From Deltaproteobacteria bacterium (lineage in GTDB: Bacteria > Myxococcota_A > UBA9042): 41,973 bases of DNA. Positions 16,357 through 25,105 of this stretch are shown one piece after another (position 1 is the first letter of the stretch; every line of letters starts with the position of its first letter). The notes below the pieces were generated by a model that saw nothing but the letters and a program-made list of their open reading frames with translations, did no database searches and was not told where the DNA came from. The position numbers were made by a program, and so were the translations under genes. The DNA lies in the NCBI GenBank assembly GCA_016875335.1, contig VGRO01000030.1, positions 1-41,973 of the forward strand. The letters run 5' to 3'.

Positions 16357-18021
16357 ATGACCGATCTCGACGCTACCCCCCATCCGACCCCTGCGCAGGC
16401 CAGCCCGTGGCGCCAACGCTGGGCTTGGGGGGTCCTCCTGGTGGCGTGGGCGTGGTACTGCCACCACTGGCCGCACCTCAAGACCGCAAACGAGGCGATG
16501 CGCCTGTATTTCGTGCAAGCCGTGGCCGAGACCGGCCGGCCGGAGCTCGATGCCGTCGCCGCGCGCCAGGGCAAGGTGCCAGTGGACCGCAGCGAATACG
16601 GCGGCCACGTGTACATGGACAAGGCCCCGGGGGCCAGTCTGCTGGTGCTGCCGATCTACCCGGTGTGGCGTGCCGTCGATGGCGCCGTGGCCGGACCGCG
16701 GTTGTGGGCATTTGGCTATGTGGCCACGGTGGTCGCCATGGCGTTGCCCCTGCTCGGCGCGTTGGTCCTGCTGGCGCGGGCGCTGCGCCGCCACGGCCTG
16801 GGTGCGGCGGGCATTTGGATCGCGGTGCTCGGCCTGGCCACTGCAAGCCCGCTGCTGATCTATGCGACGCTTTTCTTCGGCCACGCCCTTGCGGCTGCCT
16901 GCGTCCTCGGCGCGTACGCGATCATCGCGGCCGGTGGGTCCCAGGGGCTGTCGCGCAGGCACGGCTGGGCGGCGGGCGCGCTGCTCGGCTGGGCCGGTCT
17001 GACCGACACGCCGGTGTTCGTGTTGGCGGCTTGGGTCGCGGCCTATGCCGCCGTGCGCGCGCTGCCGTGGCCGGGCTGGCAGGTTGCTGCGCGGCTGCGG
17101 GCGGTTTGGCCGGTGCTGGCGGGCCTGGCGGTGGGCATCGCGGCGCAATTGCTCTACAACACCTGGGTGCTCGGCCACCCGCTGCGGTTCACCTACCAGT
17201 TCAAGGGCGACCGCAACCTGGCGGCGATCATGGATACCGGCCTGCTCGGTTTCCGGCTGCCGCAGCCCGATGCGTTGGCGGGCTTGCTGGTGGGTTCGCG
17301 GCGCGGCCTGATCTATCACGCCCCGTGGCTGGCGATGGCGATGGCCGGAGCAGCGTGGGCGGCACGTCGGCGCGATCTGCCCCAGGCGCTGCGGTTGGAC
17401 GCGGCGTCGGCCTTGGCGCTCGGGGTGCTCTACACGCTGTTTGTGGCTGGGTTCGCCGACTGGCCCGCGGGCGACAGCCCAGGGGCGCGCCACCTGCTGC
17501 CGGCCGTGCCCCTGCTCGCGTTTGGCATCGCTGTCGCGTGGGCGCCGCCCGCGACTGTCGCCAGCCCTTGGCCGTGGTGGCTGCGGGCATGCACCGCGGG
17601 CGCGCTGGCCGTCGGCGTCGTGCTGCACGCACCGACGGTTGCCACCTTTCCCTACCACTTCGACCGCGTCGAGCGGCCGGTGCTCGAACTGGCGGTGCCG
17701 CTGCTCTTGCGCGACGGCTTCTCGCCGAGCCTGGGCCACTGGGCGGGTCTGGACAACTACGCGAGTTTCGCCGCGTTCTGCGCCCTTCTGGGCGGCGCGT
17801 GGTGGCTGGCGCTGCCGCGAACATCCGGGCCGGTGAACTGGCCCGTGGTGCTGAGCGCGGTCGCCGCGGTGCTCGCCTGGCTGTTGCTGCTGACGGCGGC
17901 CGTGCCCGAACCGCCGGGTCGCGCTGCGCAGGTCGGCCGTTACCATGCCTGGGCGATGCTCAAGAGCGGCGTGTCGGGCGAACAACCAAGCGTACGCTGG
18001 CGCATCGATCACGGCAAGTAG
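16357..18021 (+). CDS. Polytopic membrane protein, GT-C glycosyltransferase-like
   Basis: This 554-residue protein has about eleven or twelve hydrophobic helices, judged by eye. After the first helix comes a periplasmic loop with NEAMRLYFVQAVAETG and later HVYMDKAPGASLLVLPIY. That Asn-Glu...Asp-Lys-x-Pro-Gly layout is typical of GT-C enzymes that move sugars from polyprenyl phosphates (ArnT/PMT relatives). The acidic first-loop residue there is usually catalytic. A second loop contains GDSPGARHLLP. The start chosen is ATG at MTDLDATPH; the ribosome site is weak, and the frame is open 22 codons upstream. It ends 6 bp from the convergent MBL-fold gene. The exact acceptor cannot be told; assignment to GT-C rests on topology and the first loop only. 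Confidence 0.65.
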   Translation: MTDLDATPHPTPAQASPWRQRWAWGVLLVAWAWYCHHWPHLKTANEAMRLYFVQAVAETGRPELDAVAARQGKVPVDRSEYGGHVYMDKAPGASLLVLPIYPVWRAVDGAVAGPRLWAFGYVATVVAMALPLLGALVLLARALRRHGLGAAGIWIAVLGLATASPLLIYATLFFGHALAAACVLGAYAIIAAGGSQGLSRRHGWAAGALLGWAGLTDTPVFVLAAWVAAYAAVRALPWPGWQVAARLRAVWPVLAGLAVGIAAQLLYNTWVLGHPLRFTYQFKGDRNLAAIMDTGLLGFRLPQPDALAGLLVGSRRGLIYHAPWLAMAMAGAAWAARRRDLPQALRLDAASALALGVLYTLFVAGFADWPAGDSPGARHLLPAVPLLAFGIAVAWAPPATVASPWPWWLRACTAGALAVGVVLHAPTVATFPYHFDRVERPVLELAVPLLLRDGFSPSLGHWAGLDNYASFAAFCALLGGAWWLALPRTSGPVNWPVVLSAVAAVLAWLLLLTAAVPEPPGRAAQVGRYHAWAMLKSGVSGEQPSVRWRIDHGK

Positions 18022-18027
18022 GCGCGG

Positions 18028-18894
18028 TCAAGCCAGCGACCACCCGCCATCGACCGGCCGGGCCAGCCCCTGCCTTTGCAGGTGCAGCAGGTGCGAGGTC
18101 ATCGACCGCAGCGCCAGCGGCCACGCCAGTCGCGACACGTCGCCATAGGCCGTGGGCAAGAGGTCGGCAGCCGGTCGCGGCGTCGTTGCGAGCGCCTCGA
18201 GAACCCGCGCCTCGCGTGCCCGCCGGTGCGCTTGGTAGTGCTGCAAGAGCGCCAAGGCGTCGCGTTGGACGGGCCCGTGTGCCGGGGCGAGGCTGCGCGG
18301 CGCGAGCGCTTCCAAGCGCGCAAGACTTTGCAAATACAGCCCCATGTCGCCGTCGCTCGGGTCCACGAGGATCGTGCCCTCGCCAGCGACGAGATCGCCC
18401 GCGACCACCTGCCCGCTGCCGGGTTGGTGCAGCGCGAGGTGGCCCGGGGCATGGCCAGGCGTGAAAAGGGCCAGCCACGGTGCGCCGTCGGCGTTGTGCG
18501 CCACATCGTCGCCGTCGACGACGGTCCGGTCGACCACAACCTCGGCCTGTAGCCACCGCGCCGTTTCGGCGTGCGCCCAGACCGGCAGACCCGTCGCGCG
18601 GCGCAAGAGCGCGGCGGCGCCAGCGTGATCGCGGTGGTGGTGTGTCAACAGGAGCGCAGCCGGTTCGGCGCCGCAGGCCCGCGCTGCGTCGATGGCCGCG
18701 CCCAGTCGGCGCTGATCGCGGGCCGCGGGCGCGCTGGGATCGACGATCACCATCGGCCGCCAGCCGACGAAATAGTGGTTGGTCGCGGTCGCGGGCGGCA
18801 GCGTCGGGGTCGCCAGCGCCAAGCGCACCAGGCCTGCCCCTTCGACCGACGCCCCTGCGGCGGCCGCTTCGCTCTCCCAGTGGGTCCTGGCCAT
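18028..18894 (-). CDS. MBL-fold metallo-hydrolase, LACTB2-like
   Basis: This 288-residue cytoplasmic protein has the metallo-beta-lactamase fold with a two-zinc site. The signature THHHRDH lies near residues 84-90, followed by TPGHAPGHLAL and GDLVAGEGTILV with the bridging Asp; a later APAHGP supplies the last histidine. The C-terminal 60 residues look like a winged-helix segment. This layout matches LACTB2-type members, some of which are endoribonucleases, while others hydrolyse thioesters. The start ATG has a GAGG upstream. It is single, divergent from the beta-helix gene and convergent with the GT-C-like gene. Confidence 0.88.
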   Translation of the reverse strand: MARTHWESEAAAAGASVEGAGLVRLALATPTLPPATATNHYFVGWRPMVIVDPSAPAARDQRRLGAAIDAARACGAEPAALLLTHHHRDHAGAAALLRRATGLPVWAHAETARWLQAEVVVDRTVVDGDDVAHNADGAPWLALFTPGHAPGHLALHQPGSGQVVAGDLVAGEGTILVDPSDGDMGLYLQSLARLEALAPRSLAPAHGPVQRDALALLQHYQAHRRAREARVLEALATTPRPAADLLPTAYGDVSRLAWPLALRSMTSHLLHLQRQGLARPVDGGWSLA

Positions 18895-18983
18895 GCCGAC
18901 CTCTGCCTGCCCTCGCCAAGTGACTTGCGCCCACGTGCGGCAACGGCGAAATTACCACGCCCATCTGCCTGGGGAACGCCGCG

Positions 18984-21900
18984 ATGCCATTTGTCGAGTC
19001 CGATTCCGCCCCAGCTTGGCGCGACGTCCTGGCGATCGGGGCGGCCGTGTTGGCCGCGACCGGAGCATCGGCCTGCGACGGTGCGCGGCGGTTTGCCAGC
19101 GGCAGCCAAGAGGGCGACGCCTACCTGGTCGGCGCTGGCAAGTACTACGGCGACGGCGACACCGAAGTCGGCCCTGCGCCCTCGTGGGACACCATCGCTG
19201 GCGGCTTTGCCGGCAAGCCGATGCGCGCGGACGGCGCAGCCAGCACCAGCACACCCGCGCAACCGTTGCCGTGCGGCGGCAGCACGCCCAAGCCCGACAA
19301 CACATGCTGCCCGGTGGGCACGGCGTGGAGTCCCGCGGCCGTGGACTGCGTATCGGTCGCGATCGCCGAGTGCCCCGACCCCGCCACCTGCAAGCCTCGT
19401 TGGTGCGGCGACTGGCGCGACCTCTCGGGCAAGGCCTGTGTGGCTGGCGGCCCCGGCTGCCACATCGCCCCGCGCGCCTGCGCGGCCGCGGAATTGACCG
19501 GCAGCGCCTGCCCGGCCGGCGAGTGGCCGTCCACCAAGGCCCAACCTGCCGGCTGCGTGCCGGCGGGCACCGACGTACAACTGCCGGGCGGCGCCATCGT
19601 GGCCGCCGACGGCAAGGTGGCGCCGTTGCCGCCCACCGCCCAGTTGGTGCCGCTGGCGCTGGTGGCCGCCGACGTGCCGCTCGCCAATGCCACGGCGCCG
19701 GCCTGGTGCTTCCCGTCCGCCGACCCCGCCACCGCGTGCCCTGCCTATGGCGGTTCGTGCGCAGTCGGCACGGTGGTGGATCCGGTCGCCAAGGCCTCGT
19801 GCGTGCCGCTGGACAGCACCCTGCCGCCCTGGTGTCCGCAGGGGTTCGTCGCAGACGGCGCGACGGTGCCGGCGTGCGCGCCCGACCCCAGCGAATGCGG
19901 CAGCGACCCGTGGGGCGGGGCGCCCGACAACGGCAAGACGGTGTTCGTCGACAAGGCGTATGCCGGTCAGGCCAAGCCCGAGGGCAGCAAGGCTGCACCC
20001 TATACGGCAATTGGTGACGCGCTCGCCAAGGTCAAGACCAACGCGGCCTTGGGCACCATCGCGCTGGCGACCGGCAGCTACGTGCTGCCGCCCGGACCCA
20101 CGGTCGTGCCGCCCGGCATCGTTTTGCGCGGCCGTTGTGCCGCAAGCACGGTCCTGCTCGGGTCTGTTGCCGGAGCCGGCGCGTGGGTCGAGGTCGGCGG
20201 CGCAGTCGAGCGCCTGAGCGTGGTCGACGGCCAAATCCCGGTCATCTTGCTGGCCCAGGGCACGCTGTCGCGGGTCCGCGTGCAGGGCGGGACCTACGCC
20301 GGCATCCGGATGCTCGGCGGCGCGATCAACCACGTCGTGGTGCAGGGCCTGGGCCGGGGAATCCTGGTCGACGGCAAGGGCGGCGCGGGCGCCCTGTTTG
20401 GTGTGCGCATCAGCGACGCCAAGGATCGCGGGGTGGTGGTCGCGGGCGGGTTTTCGGCCAGCCTGAACAAGGTCGTGGTGACCGGCACCGGACCGGCCGC
20501 CGACGGCAAGGGGGGCTACGGCGTCTTGGTGGCCGAGGGAGCCAAGGCCCAGATCGTCGGTCTGCGCGCCCACGGCAATGCCACGGCCGGCGTGGCGGCG
20601 TTCGACCCCGGCAGCCACCTGCAACTGAGCTACGCGTCGATTGCCGCGACCGTGGCCGCGGCCGCCGACAAGTCGGCCGGTCACGGTGTGCTGGTGTCGG
20701 GCGGCGCCAAGGCCAGCATGCACCACGCCATCTTGGTGGCCAATCGCGCGATCGGAGCCTTGGCCTACGGCGCAGGCAGCGTGCTGCAGGGCGCCAATTG
20801 GACCGTCAAGGACACCCAACCGCAGGCGGCCGACGACGCACTGGGCGATGGCGCGCGCGTGCAGAATGGGGCATCGCTTTCGGTCACGGGCCTTTGGGCC
20901 GTCGGCAACCGCAACTACGGCGCCCTGTGCACCGGTGCGGCCAGCAAGCTGACCATCGCGGCCGGCTTGGTCATCGGCACGCTTGCGCAAGCCAAGGATG
21001 GCCAGCGCGGCGAAGGGCTGCGCATCGAGTCGGGCTGCGCGGCCAAACTCGGCGAACTGCGCCTGGACGGCAACCGATCGGTGGGCTTGGTCGTCGCTGG
21101 CGAAGGGTCCACCGTCGACGGCGGCGTGCTGGTCGTCAGCAACATGCAACCGCAAACTTCCGACGGCCAGAAGGGCTTTGGCGTGCAGGTCGTCGAGGGC
21201 GGTCGCCTGACCGCCGCGAGCCTGCACGTCCACGGCGCGCGCACCGCTGCCGCCTGGGTCAGCGATGCCAAGACCACGGTGCAATTGGGGGGGTTCAAGG
21301 CCCTGCACACCTTGCCGCAGTCCGACGGCTTCGGAGGCCGCGGCATGCATGTGGCGGGCGGCGCGCAGGTGCTGGTCTCCGGGGCGGTGATCCTGCTCGA
21401 CAACCGCGACTACGCGGTGCTGGCCGAAGGCGCGGCCACGCAACTGACCCTGGGCGACGGCAAGAACCCGGTGATCGTCGCCCAGACCTCGCCGCGGCCC
21501 GATGGCTGGGCCGGCCAGGGAGTCCACGCCCGCAAGGGCGCCCAGGTGATGCTGCTGCATGCCCACGTGACGGCGGCGCGCGAGGCCGGCGTGGTGGCGA
21601 CCGGAACGGGCACGCGCATCGACGCCAAAGGGCTGTGGGTCACCGCAGTCGAACCGCGCGCCAAGGACGGCACCTTGGGCCGCGGCGTGGTCGTCGAGGA
21701 CAAGGCGACCTTTGCCGCGGACGGCCTGGTGGTCGCCGGCTGCGGCGATGCGGGGGTGTTCAGCCATGATGGCACGTTGCAGGGCCAGGACTGGACGATC
21801 GGGCACCTGGCCGGCGCCAAGGGCCTGCGCGGCCGCGGGCTGGTGGTGCAGGGCGGCGCCTCGGCCCACTTGACCCGGCTGCGGATCGCTGCGGCGCGCG

Positions 21901-22802
21901 AGGTGGGCATCGCCGCGGCGGCCAGCGCCAAGGCCGCGACGGTCCTGGACCTGCGCGATGTGGTCGTCGACGCCACGCTGCCCGAGTCGGTGACCCTGGA
22001 GGCTGGTCGGGCACTGGATCTGAGCGCGGGGGCGACCGCCACCGTCATCGGCTTGGTTGTCGCCGGCAACACCGGGTCGGGGCTGGTCGTGGCGGGGCCG
22101 GGCGCCCGGCTTCACGCCGGCAATGTTGCGGTGTTCGACACCAAGGGGGACGCAGCGACCGGTCGCCGTGGGCGCGGCATCGACGTGGGCGAGGGGGGCG
22201 CGCTGGTGCTGGCCGGCGCGCGGGTGATCGGCAACCGCGAAGCAGGCCTATTGGTCCACGCTGGCAAGGCGCTGCTGGGCGGGGTCTGGCTGGCGGGCGG
22301 TCATGGCGATGCCAGCGGCGCGGCAGGCTGGGGCGCGGCGGTGCAGGCCGGCGGCACGATCGACGCCTTCGGTGTCCGCGCGGTTGGCAATCGCGGCGCG
22401 GCGCTGGCGGTGATCGGACAGGCAAGCCGGGCCCAGGTCGTGCGCGCGAGCCTGCATGACACCGCCGTGGCCCTGATCGTCGCGCCGGGCGGGGCGGTCG
22501 TCGGCGAGGCCGCGGACGGTGTGCACGTGGCGGCCGGTGGGCAGTTGGAGTTGGCGCAAGCCGTGGTGAGCAAGGCCAAGCGCGCGGCGGTGGTGGTGGA
22601 CGCCGCGTCGGCCAAGCTGGTCGAGACGCGCATCGCCGGCAACGGCTTTGGCTGGTCGGTGCAGAACGGCGGCAAGGTCAGCACCCAACTGACAGCCGTC
22701 TCTGACAACGACCAGAATGTGTGGACGGGCGCGGCGCTGCCGACGTTGGGGCCGCTCGACCCGGTGTTCGGGCGGCCGACGATGGAACCGCTGACCTACT
22801 GA
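18984..22802 (+). CDS. Large right-handed beta-helix surface lipoprotein
   Basis: This 1272-residue protein is exported: a hydrophobic segment ends in ATGASAC with a lipobox-like Cys near residue 31. Residues to about 310 are cysteine-rich, with spaced pairs and a CGG...CCPVGTAW style. From about 310, VDKAYAGQAKPEG...APYTAIGDAL is a DUF1565-like entry to a parallel beta-helix. The remainder is a long series of short strands with Gly-Arg-Gly and Gly-Val turns, such as GRGVVVEDKATFAADGLVV, typical of right-handed beta-helix coils. There is no catalytic motif of a pectinase that I can see. The ribosome site is weak (GGGGA). The protein probably stands on the cell surface; adhesion or glycan contact is inference. 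Confidence 0.82.
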   Translation: MPFVESDSAPAWRDVLAIGAAVLAATGASACDGARRFASGSQEGDAYLVGAGKYYGDGDTEVGPAPSWDTIAGGFAGKPMRADGAASTSTPAQPLPCGGSTPKPDNTCCPVGTAWSPAAVDCVSVAIAECPDPATCKPRWCGDWRDLSGKACVAGGPGCHIAPRACAAAELTGSACPAGEWPSTKAQPAGCVPAGTDVQLPGGAIVAADGKVAPLPPTAQLVPLALVAADVPLANATAPAWCFPSADPATACPAYGGSCAVGTVVDPVAKASCVPLDSTLPPWCPQGFVADGATVPACAPDPSECGSDPWGGAPDNGKTVFVDKAYAGQAKPEGSKAAPYTAIGDALAKVKTNAALGTIALATGSYVLPPGPTVVPPGIVLRGRCAASTVLLGSVAGAGAWVEVGGAVERLSVVDGQIPVILLAQGTLSRVRVQGGTYAGIRMLGGAINHVVVQGLGRGILVDGKGGAGALFGVRISDAKDRGVVVAGGFSASLNKVVVTGTGPAADGKGGYGVLVAEGAKAQIVGLRAHGNATAGVAAFDPGSHLQLSYASIAATVAAAADKSAGHGVLVSGGAKASMHHAILVANRAIGALAYGAGSVLQGANWTVKDTQPQAADDALGDGARVQNGASLSVTGLWAVGNRNYGALCTGAASKLTIAAGLVIGTLAQAKDGQRGEGLRIESGCAAKLGELRLDGNRSVGLVVAGEGSTVDGGVLVVSNMQPQTSDGQKGFGVQVVEGGRLTAASLHVHGARTAAAWVSDAKTTVQLGGFKALHTLPQSDGFGGRGMHVAGGAQVLVSGAVILLDNRDYAVLAEGAATQLTLGDGKNPVIVAQTSPRPDGWAGQGVHARKGAQVMLLHAHVTAAREAGVVATGTGTRIDAKGLWVTAVEPRAKDGTLGRGVVVEDKATFAADGLVVAGCGDAGVFSHDGTLQGQDWTIGHLAGAKGLRGRGLVVQGGASAHLTRLRIAAAREVGIAAAASAKAATVLDLRDVVVDATLPESVTLEAGRALDLSAGATATVIGLVVAGNTGSGLVVAGPGARLHAGNVAVFDTKGDAATGRRGRGIDVGEGGALVLAGARVIGNREAGLLVHAGKALLGGVWLAGGHGDASGAAGWGAAVQAGGTIDAFGVRAVGNRGAALAVIGQASRAQVVRASLHDTAVALIVAPGGAVVGEAADGVHVAAGGQLELAQAVVSKAKRAAVVVDAASAKLVETRIAGNGFGWSVQNGGKVSTQLTAVSDNDQNVWTGAALPTLGPLDPVFGRPTMEPLTY

Positions 22803-22870
22803 CCCTTGCCAGCGCGCACTGCAGCCAACGGACGCGAACGGCTGGTTTCGGTGGGCGCGGCCCGCGAGGA

Positions 22871-23446
22871 TCAGTCCCCGTCCGGCCCGAATTCGTACGC
22901 CACGCCGCCGCAGCCTGCCGCCCACACGCGGTGCAGCGGATCGTAGTGCTGCACGCCCGGCTGGCGGCTGCTGCGGTACAGCACGAACTGGTCCACCGTC
23001 CACGGCGGACTGGAAAACCCGACGTGGCCGCCCAGCCACTGGGCCACCCGGTGCGGCGGGCTGTCGCGCAGGCGGGCCAGCGTGACGTGGGGCAAGAACT
23101 GTCGCACTTCCAACGGGATCCCGAGGCCAGCGCAGGTGCGCGCGACTTTGGCCTGCAGCCGCTGCAAGGCGTCGCACGGCTGGACACCCGCCCACAGCGT
23201 CCGCGGCTTGCCGCGCGGCGGAAAATGGCCGAGGCCGGCCATCGCCAGGTCGAACGGAGCAAAACGCACGGCATCGAGGGCACGGCCGAGGTCGCGCACG
23301 CGGTCGGGCGCGACCTCGCCCAGGAACACCAGGGTCAGGTGGTGGTCCTCCGGGTCGGTCCAGTCGGCCCCGGGCACGCCGTCTTGCAGCGGCCACAGGG
23401 CGTCGACGTGGTCCGCTGGGATGGGCAGGCCGATGAAAAGGCGCAT
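22871..23446 (-). CDS. thpR: RNA 2',3'-cyclic phosphodiesterase (2'-5' RNA ligase family)
   Basis: This 191-residue enzyme belongs to the 2H phosphoesterases, which open RNA 2',3'-cyclic phosphates and in vitro join 2'-5' ends. The start MRLFIGLPIP is typical of the family. The two catalytic histidine motifs are HLTL at residues 36-39 and HVTL near 119, each in the expected beta-strand setting (DHHLTLVFLGEV and FLPHVTLARL). Length is usual. The start ATG has GCGGGA upstream. The gene converges with the beta-helix gene and diverges from sthA. I see nothing odd in it. Confidence 0.93.
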   Translation of the reverse strand: MRLFIGLPIPADHVDALWPLQDGVPGADWTDPEDHHLTLVFLGEVAPDRVRDLGRALDAVRFAPFDLAMAGLGHFPPRGKPRTLWAGVQPCDALQRLQAKVARTCAGLGIPLEVRQFLPHVTLARLRDSPPHRVAQWLGGHVGFSSPPWTVDQFVLYRSSRQPGVQHYDPLHRVWAAGCGGVAYEFGPDGD

Positions 23447-23499
23447 GGCGGTCCCGCAGGGTGACCCGACGGCGCGCGCGGCCCACCGGGCTGGCGAGC

Positions 23500-23529
23500 T
23501 TGCCAAACCGCAGCCCGTTGCGCTAGGTC
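23500..23529 (+). promoter_or_regulatory. Possible sigma-70 promoter of sthA
   Basis: TTGCCA (23500-23505), 18 bp, TAGGTC (23524-23529). The pattern resembles the one before the lipoprotein at 33349 (TTGGCC, 18 bp, TAGGCT). Confidence 0.3.
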
Positions 23530-23569
23530 TGCGCCAACCGGCCGCCGTGCCGCGCCGAATGAGGCCGTC

Positions 23570-25045
23570 ATGCCGCGAGACCCCGAACTGCCGCACTACG
23601 ACCTGGTGGTCATCGGATGCGGACCGGCTGGCGAAAAGGCCGCTGCACAGGCTGCATATTTCGGCAAGAAGGTCGCCGTCATCGACCGGGCCACGCCGGG
23701 TGGCGCGTGCGTGCACACCGGCACCTTGCCGAGCAAGGGGCTGCGCGAATCGGCGCTGGCGATGGTGCGGCTCAAGAACCTCGGCCTCAAGGGCATGACC
23801 TGCTCGCTCGCCGAGGACGTGCGCGTCGACGAGCTGCTGGCCCACAAGGACCAGGTGTGCGCAACCGAGGTGGACCGCATCCTGCGCAACCTGCGGCGCC
23901 ACAATTGCACCCTTTTTGCCGGCAGCGCCGAGATCGTCGACCCGGGGCTGGTTCGCGTGCATCGACCGGGTCGCGAGCCGCTGGATCTGCCGACGGACAT
24001 GGTGCTGATCGCCACCGGCACCTCACCTCACCGGCCGGCCGATTTGCCGTTCGAGCACGCAAATGTCTGGGACAGCGACGAAGTCGTGCAGATGGACTCG
24101 ATTCCGCGAACGCTCCTGGTCTATGGGGCCGGCGTCATCGGCTGCGAATACGCAACGATGTTTGCGGCGCTCGGCGTGCAGGTTTCGTTGGTCGAACCGC
24201 GCGACGCGGTCCTGCCGTTCGTCGATCGCGACATCAGCCGCGAGTTGCTGGCGGCGTTCGCCGACCTCGGCATCGCCATCCACACGCAGTTCAAGTACGA
24301 CCGGGCCGACGTGGGCGACGCTGGCGTCACGCTGTGGTGCGGAGACAAGGCCCTGCGCGCCGATCGATTGCTGTATGCCGCAGGGCGCACCGGCAACGTC
24401 GCCGGCCTGGGCCTCGACCGCATCGGCGTGCAGGTCAGCAACCGCGGGCTGGTCCGGGTGGACGACAACTTCTGGACAGGCGTGGGCCGCATCTACGCGG
24501 CAGGCGACGTCATCGGCTTTCCGGCGCTGGCCTCGACGTCGATGGACCAGGGCCGTGTCGCGGTCTGCCACGCGTTCGGGTTCGACTACAAGAAGCAGGT
24601 CGGCCGCTGGCTGCCGTACGGTATCTACACGATCCCCGAGTGCAGCTTGGTCGGCGCTACGGAGCAGGAGTTGGAAGCGGCCGGCACGGCCTACGAGATC
24701 GGACGAGCCAACTATTCGGGCAACGCGCGCGCGCAACTGGTCGGCGCCGATCGCGGCCTGGTCAAGATCATCTTCGACCCTTCGACCCGGCGGCTGCTCG
24801 GCGTGCACATCGTCGGCGAGCGCGCCAGCGAACTGGTGCACATCGGCATGACGGTGCTGCAGCACGGCGGCACGCTCGATACCTTCATCGACGCGGTGTA
24901 CAACTACCCGACGCTGTCCGAACTCTTCAAGTATGCGGCTTACGACGGCCTGCAGCGGCTGGCGCGGCGATCGGCGTTCCGCGATTCGGCACCGGCCGCG
25001 TCGTCGCAGCACCCCAGCAGATCCAACGCCGCAACAAGCGATTGA
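23570..25045 (+). CDS. sthA: Soluble pyridine nucleotide transhydrogenase (SthA-like flavoprotein)
   Basis: SthA moves hydride between NADPH and NAD+ and so rebalances the two pools. The 491-residue protein has the glutathione-reductase layout: FAD Rossmann motif VVIGCGPAGEKAA near residue 13, NAD(P) motif VYGAGVIGCEYA near 185, and the second FAD motif IYAAGDVIG near 305. The redox-active disulfide region reads CVHTGTLPSK, so the second Cys is Thr and no disulfide can form, as in known SthA. The C-terminal dimerisation domain is complete, followed by a short Ala/Ser tail. TGAGG precedes the ATG. The stop overlaps the -35 box of the next gene. Confidence 0.9.
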   Translation: MPRDPELPHYDLVVIGCGPAGEKAAAQAAYFGKKVAVIDRATPGGACVHTGTLPSKGLRESALAMVRLKNLGLKGMTCSLAEDVRVDELLAHKDQVCATEVDRILRNLRRHNCTLFAGSAEIVDPGLVRVHRPGREPLDLPTDMVLIATGTSPHRPADLPFEHANVWDSDEVVQMDSIPRTLLVYGAGVIGCEYATMFAALGVQVSLVEPRDAVLPFVDRDISRELLAAFADLGIAIHTQFKYDRADVGDAGVTLWCGDKALRADRLLYAAGRTGNVAGLGLDRIGVQVSNRGLVRVDDNFWTGVGRIYAAGDVIGFPALASTSMDQGRVAVCHAFGFDYKKQVGRWLPYGIYTIPECSLVGATEQELEAAGTAYEIGRANYSGNARAQLVGADRGLVKIIFDPSTRRLLGVHIVGERASELVHIGMTVLQHGGTLDTFIDAVYNYPTLSELFKYAAYDGLQRLARRSAFRDSAPAASSQHPSRSNAATSD

Positions 25046-25070
25046 CAAAAAGCGGCCCCCCATTTATCGT
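25042..25070 (+). promoter_or_regulatory. Sigma-70 promoter of the M23 peptidase
   Basis: TTGACA (25042-25047), 17 bp, TATCGT (25065-25070). The -35 box overlaps the sthA stop codon. Initiation near 25077 leaves a short leader of about 29 nt. Confidence 0.6.
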
Positions 25071-25105
25071 CGCCCGCGTCCGACCCCTCGCGATCGGGAG
25101 GCCCT

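Noticed and set aside
18747..22115. A minus-strand frame of over 1100 codons across the beta-helix gene
   Set aside because: The plus strand has a signal peptide, Cys-rich head and regular beta-helix repeats; the minus product has no domain.
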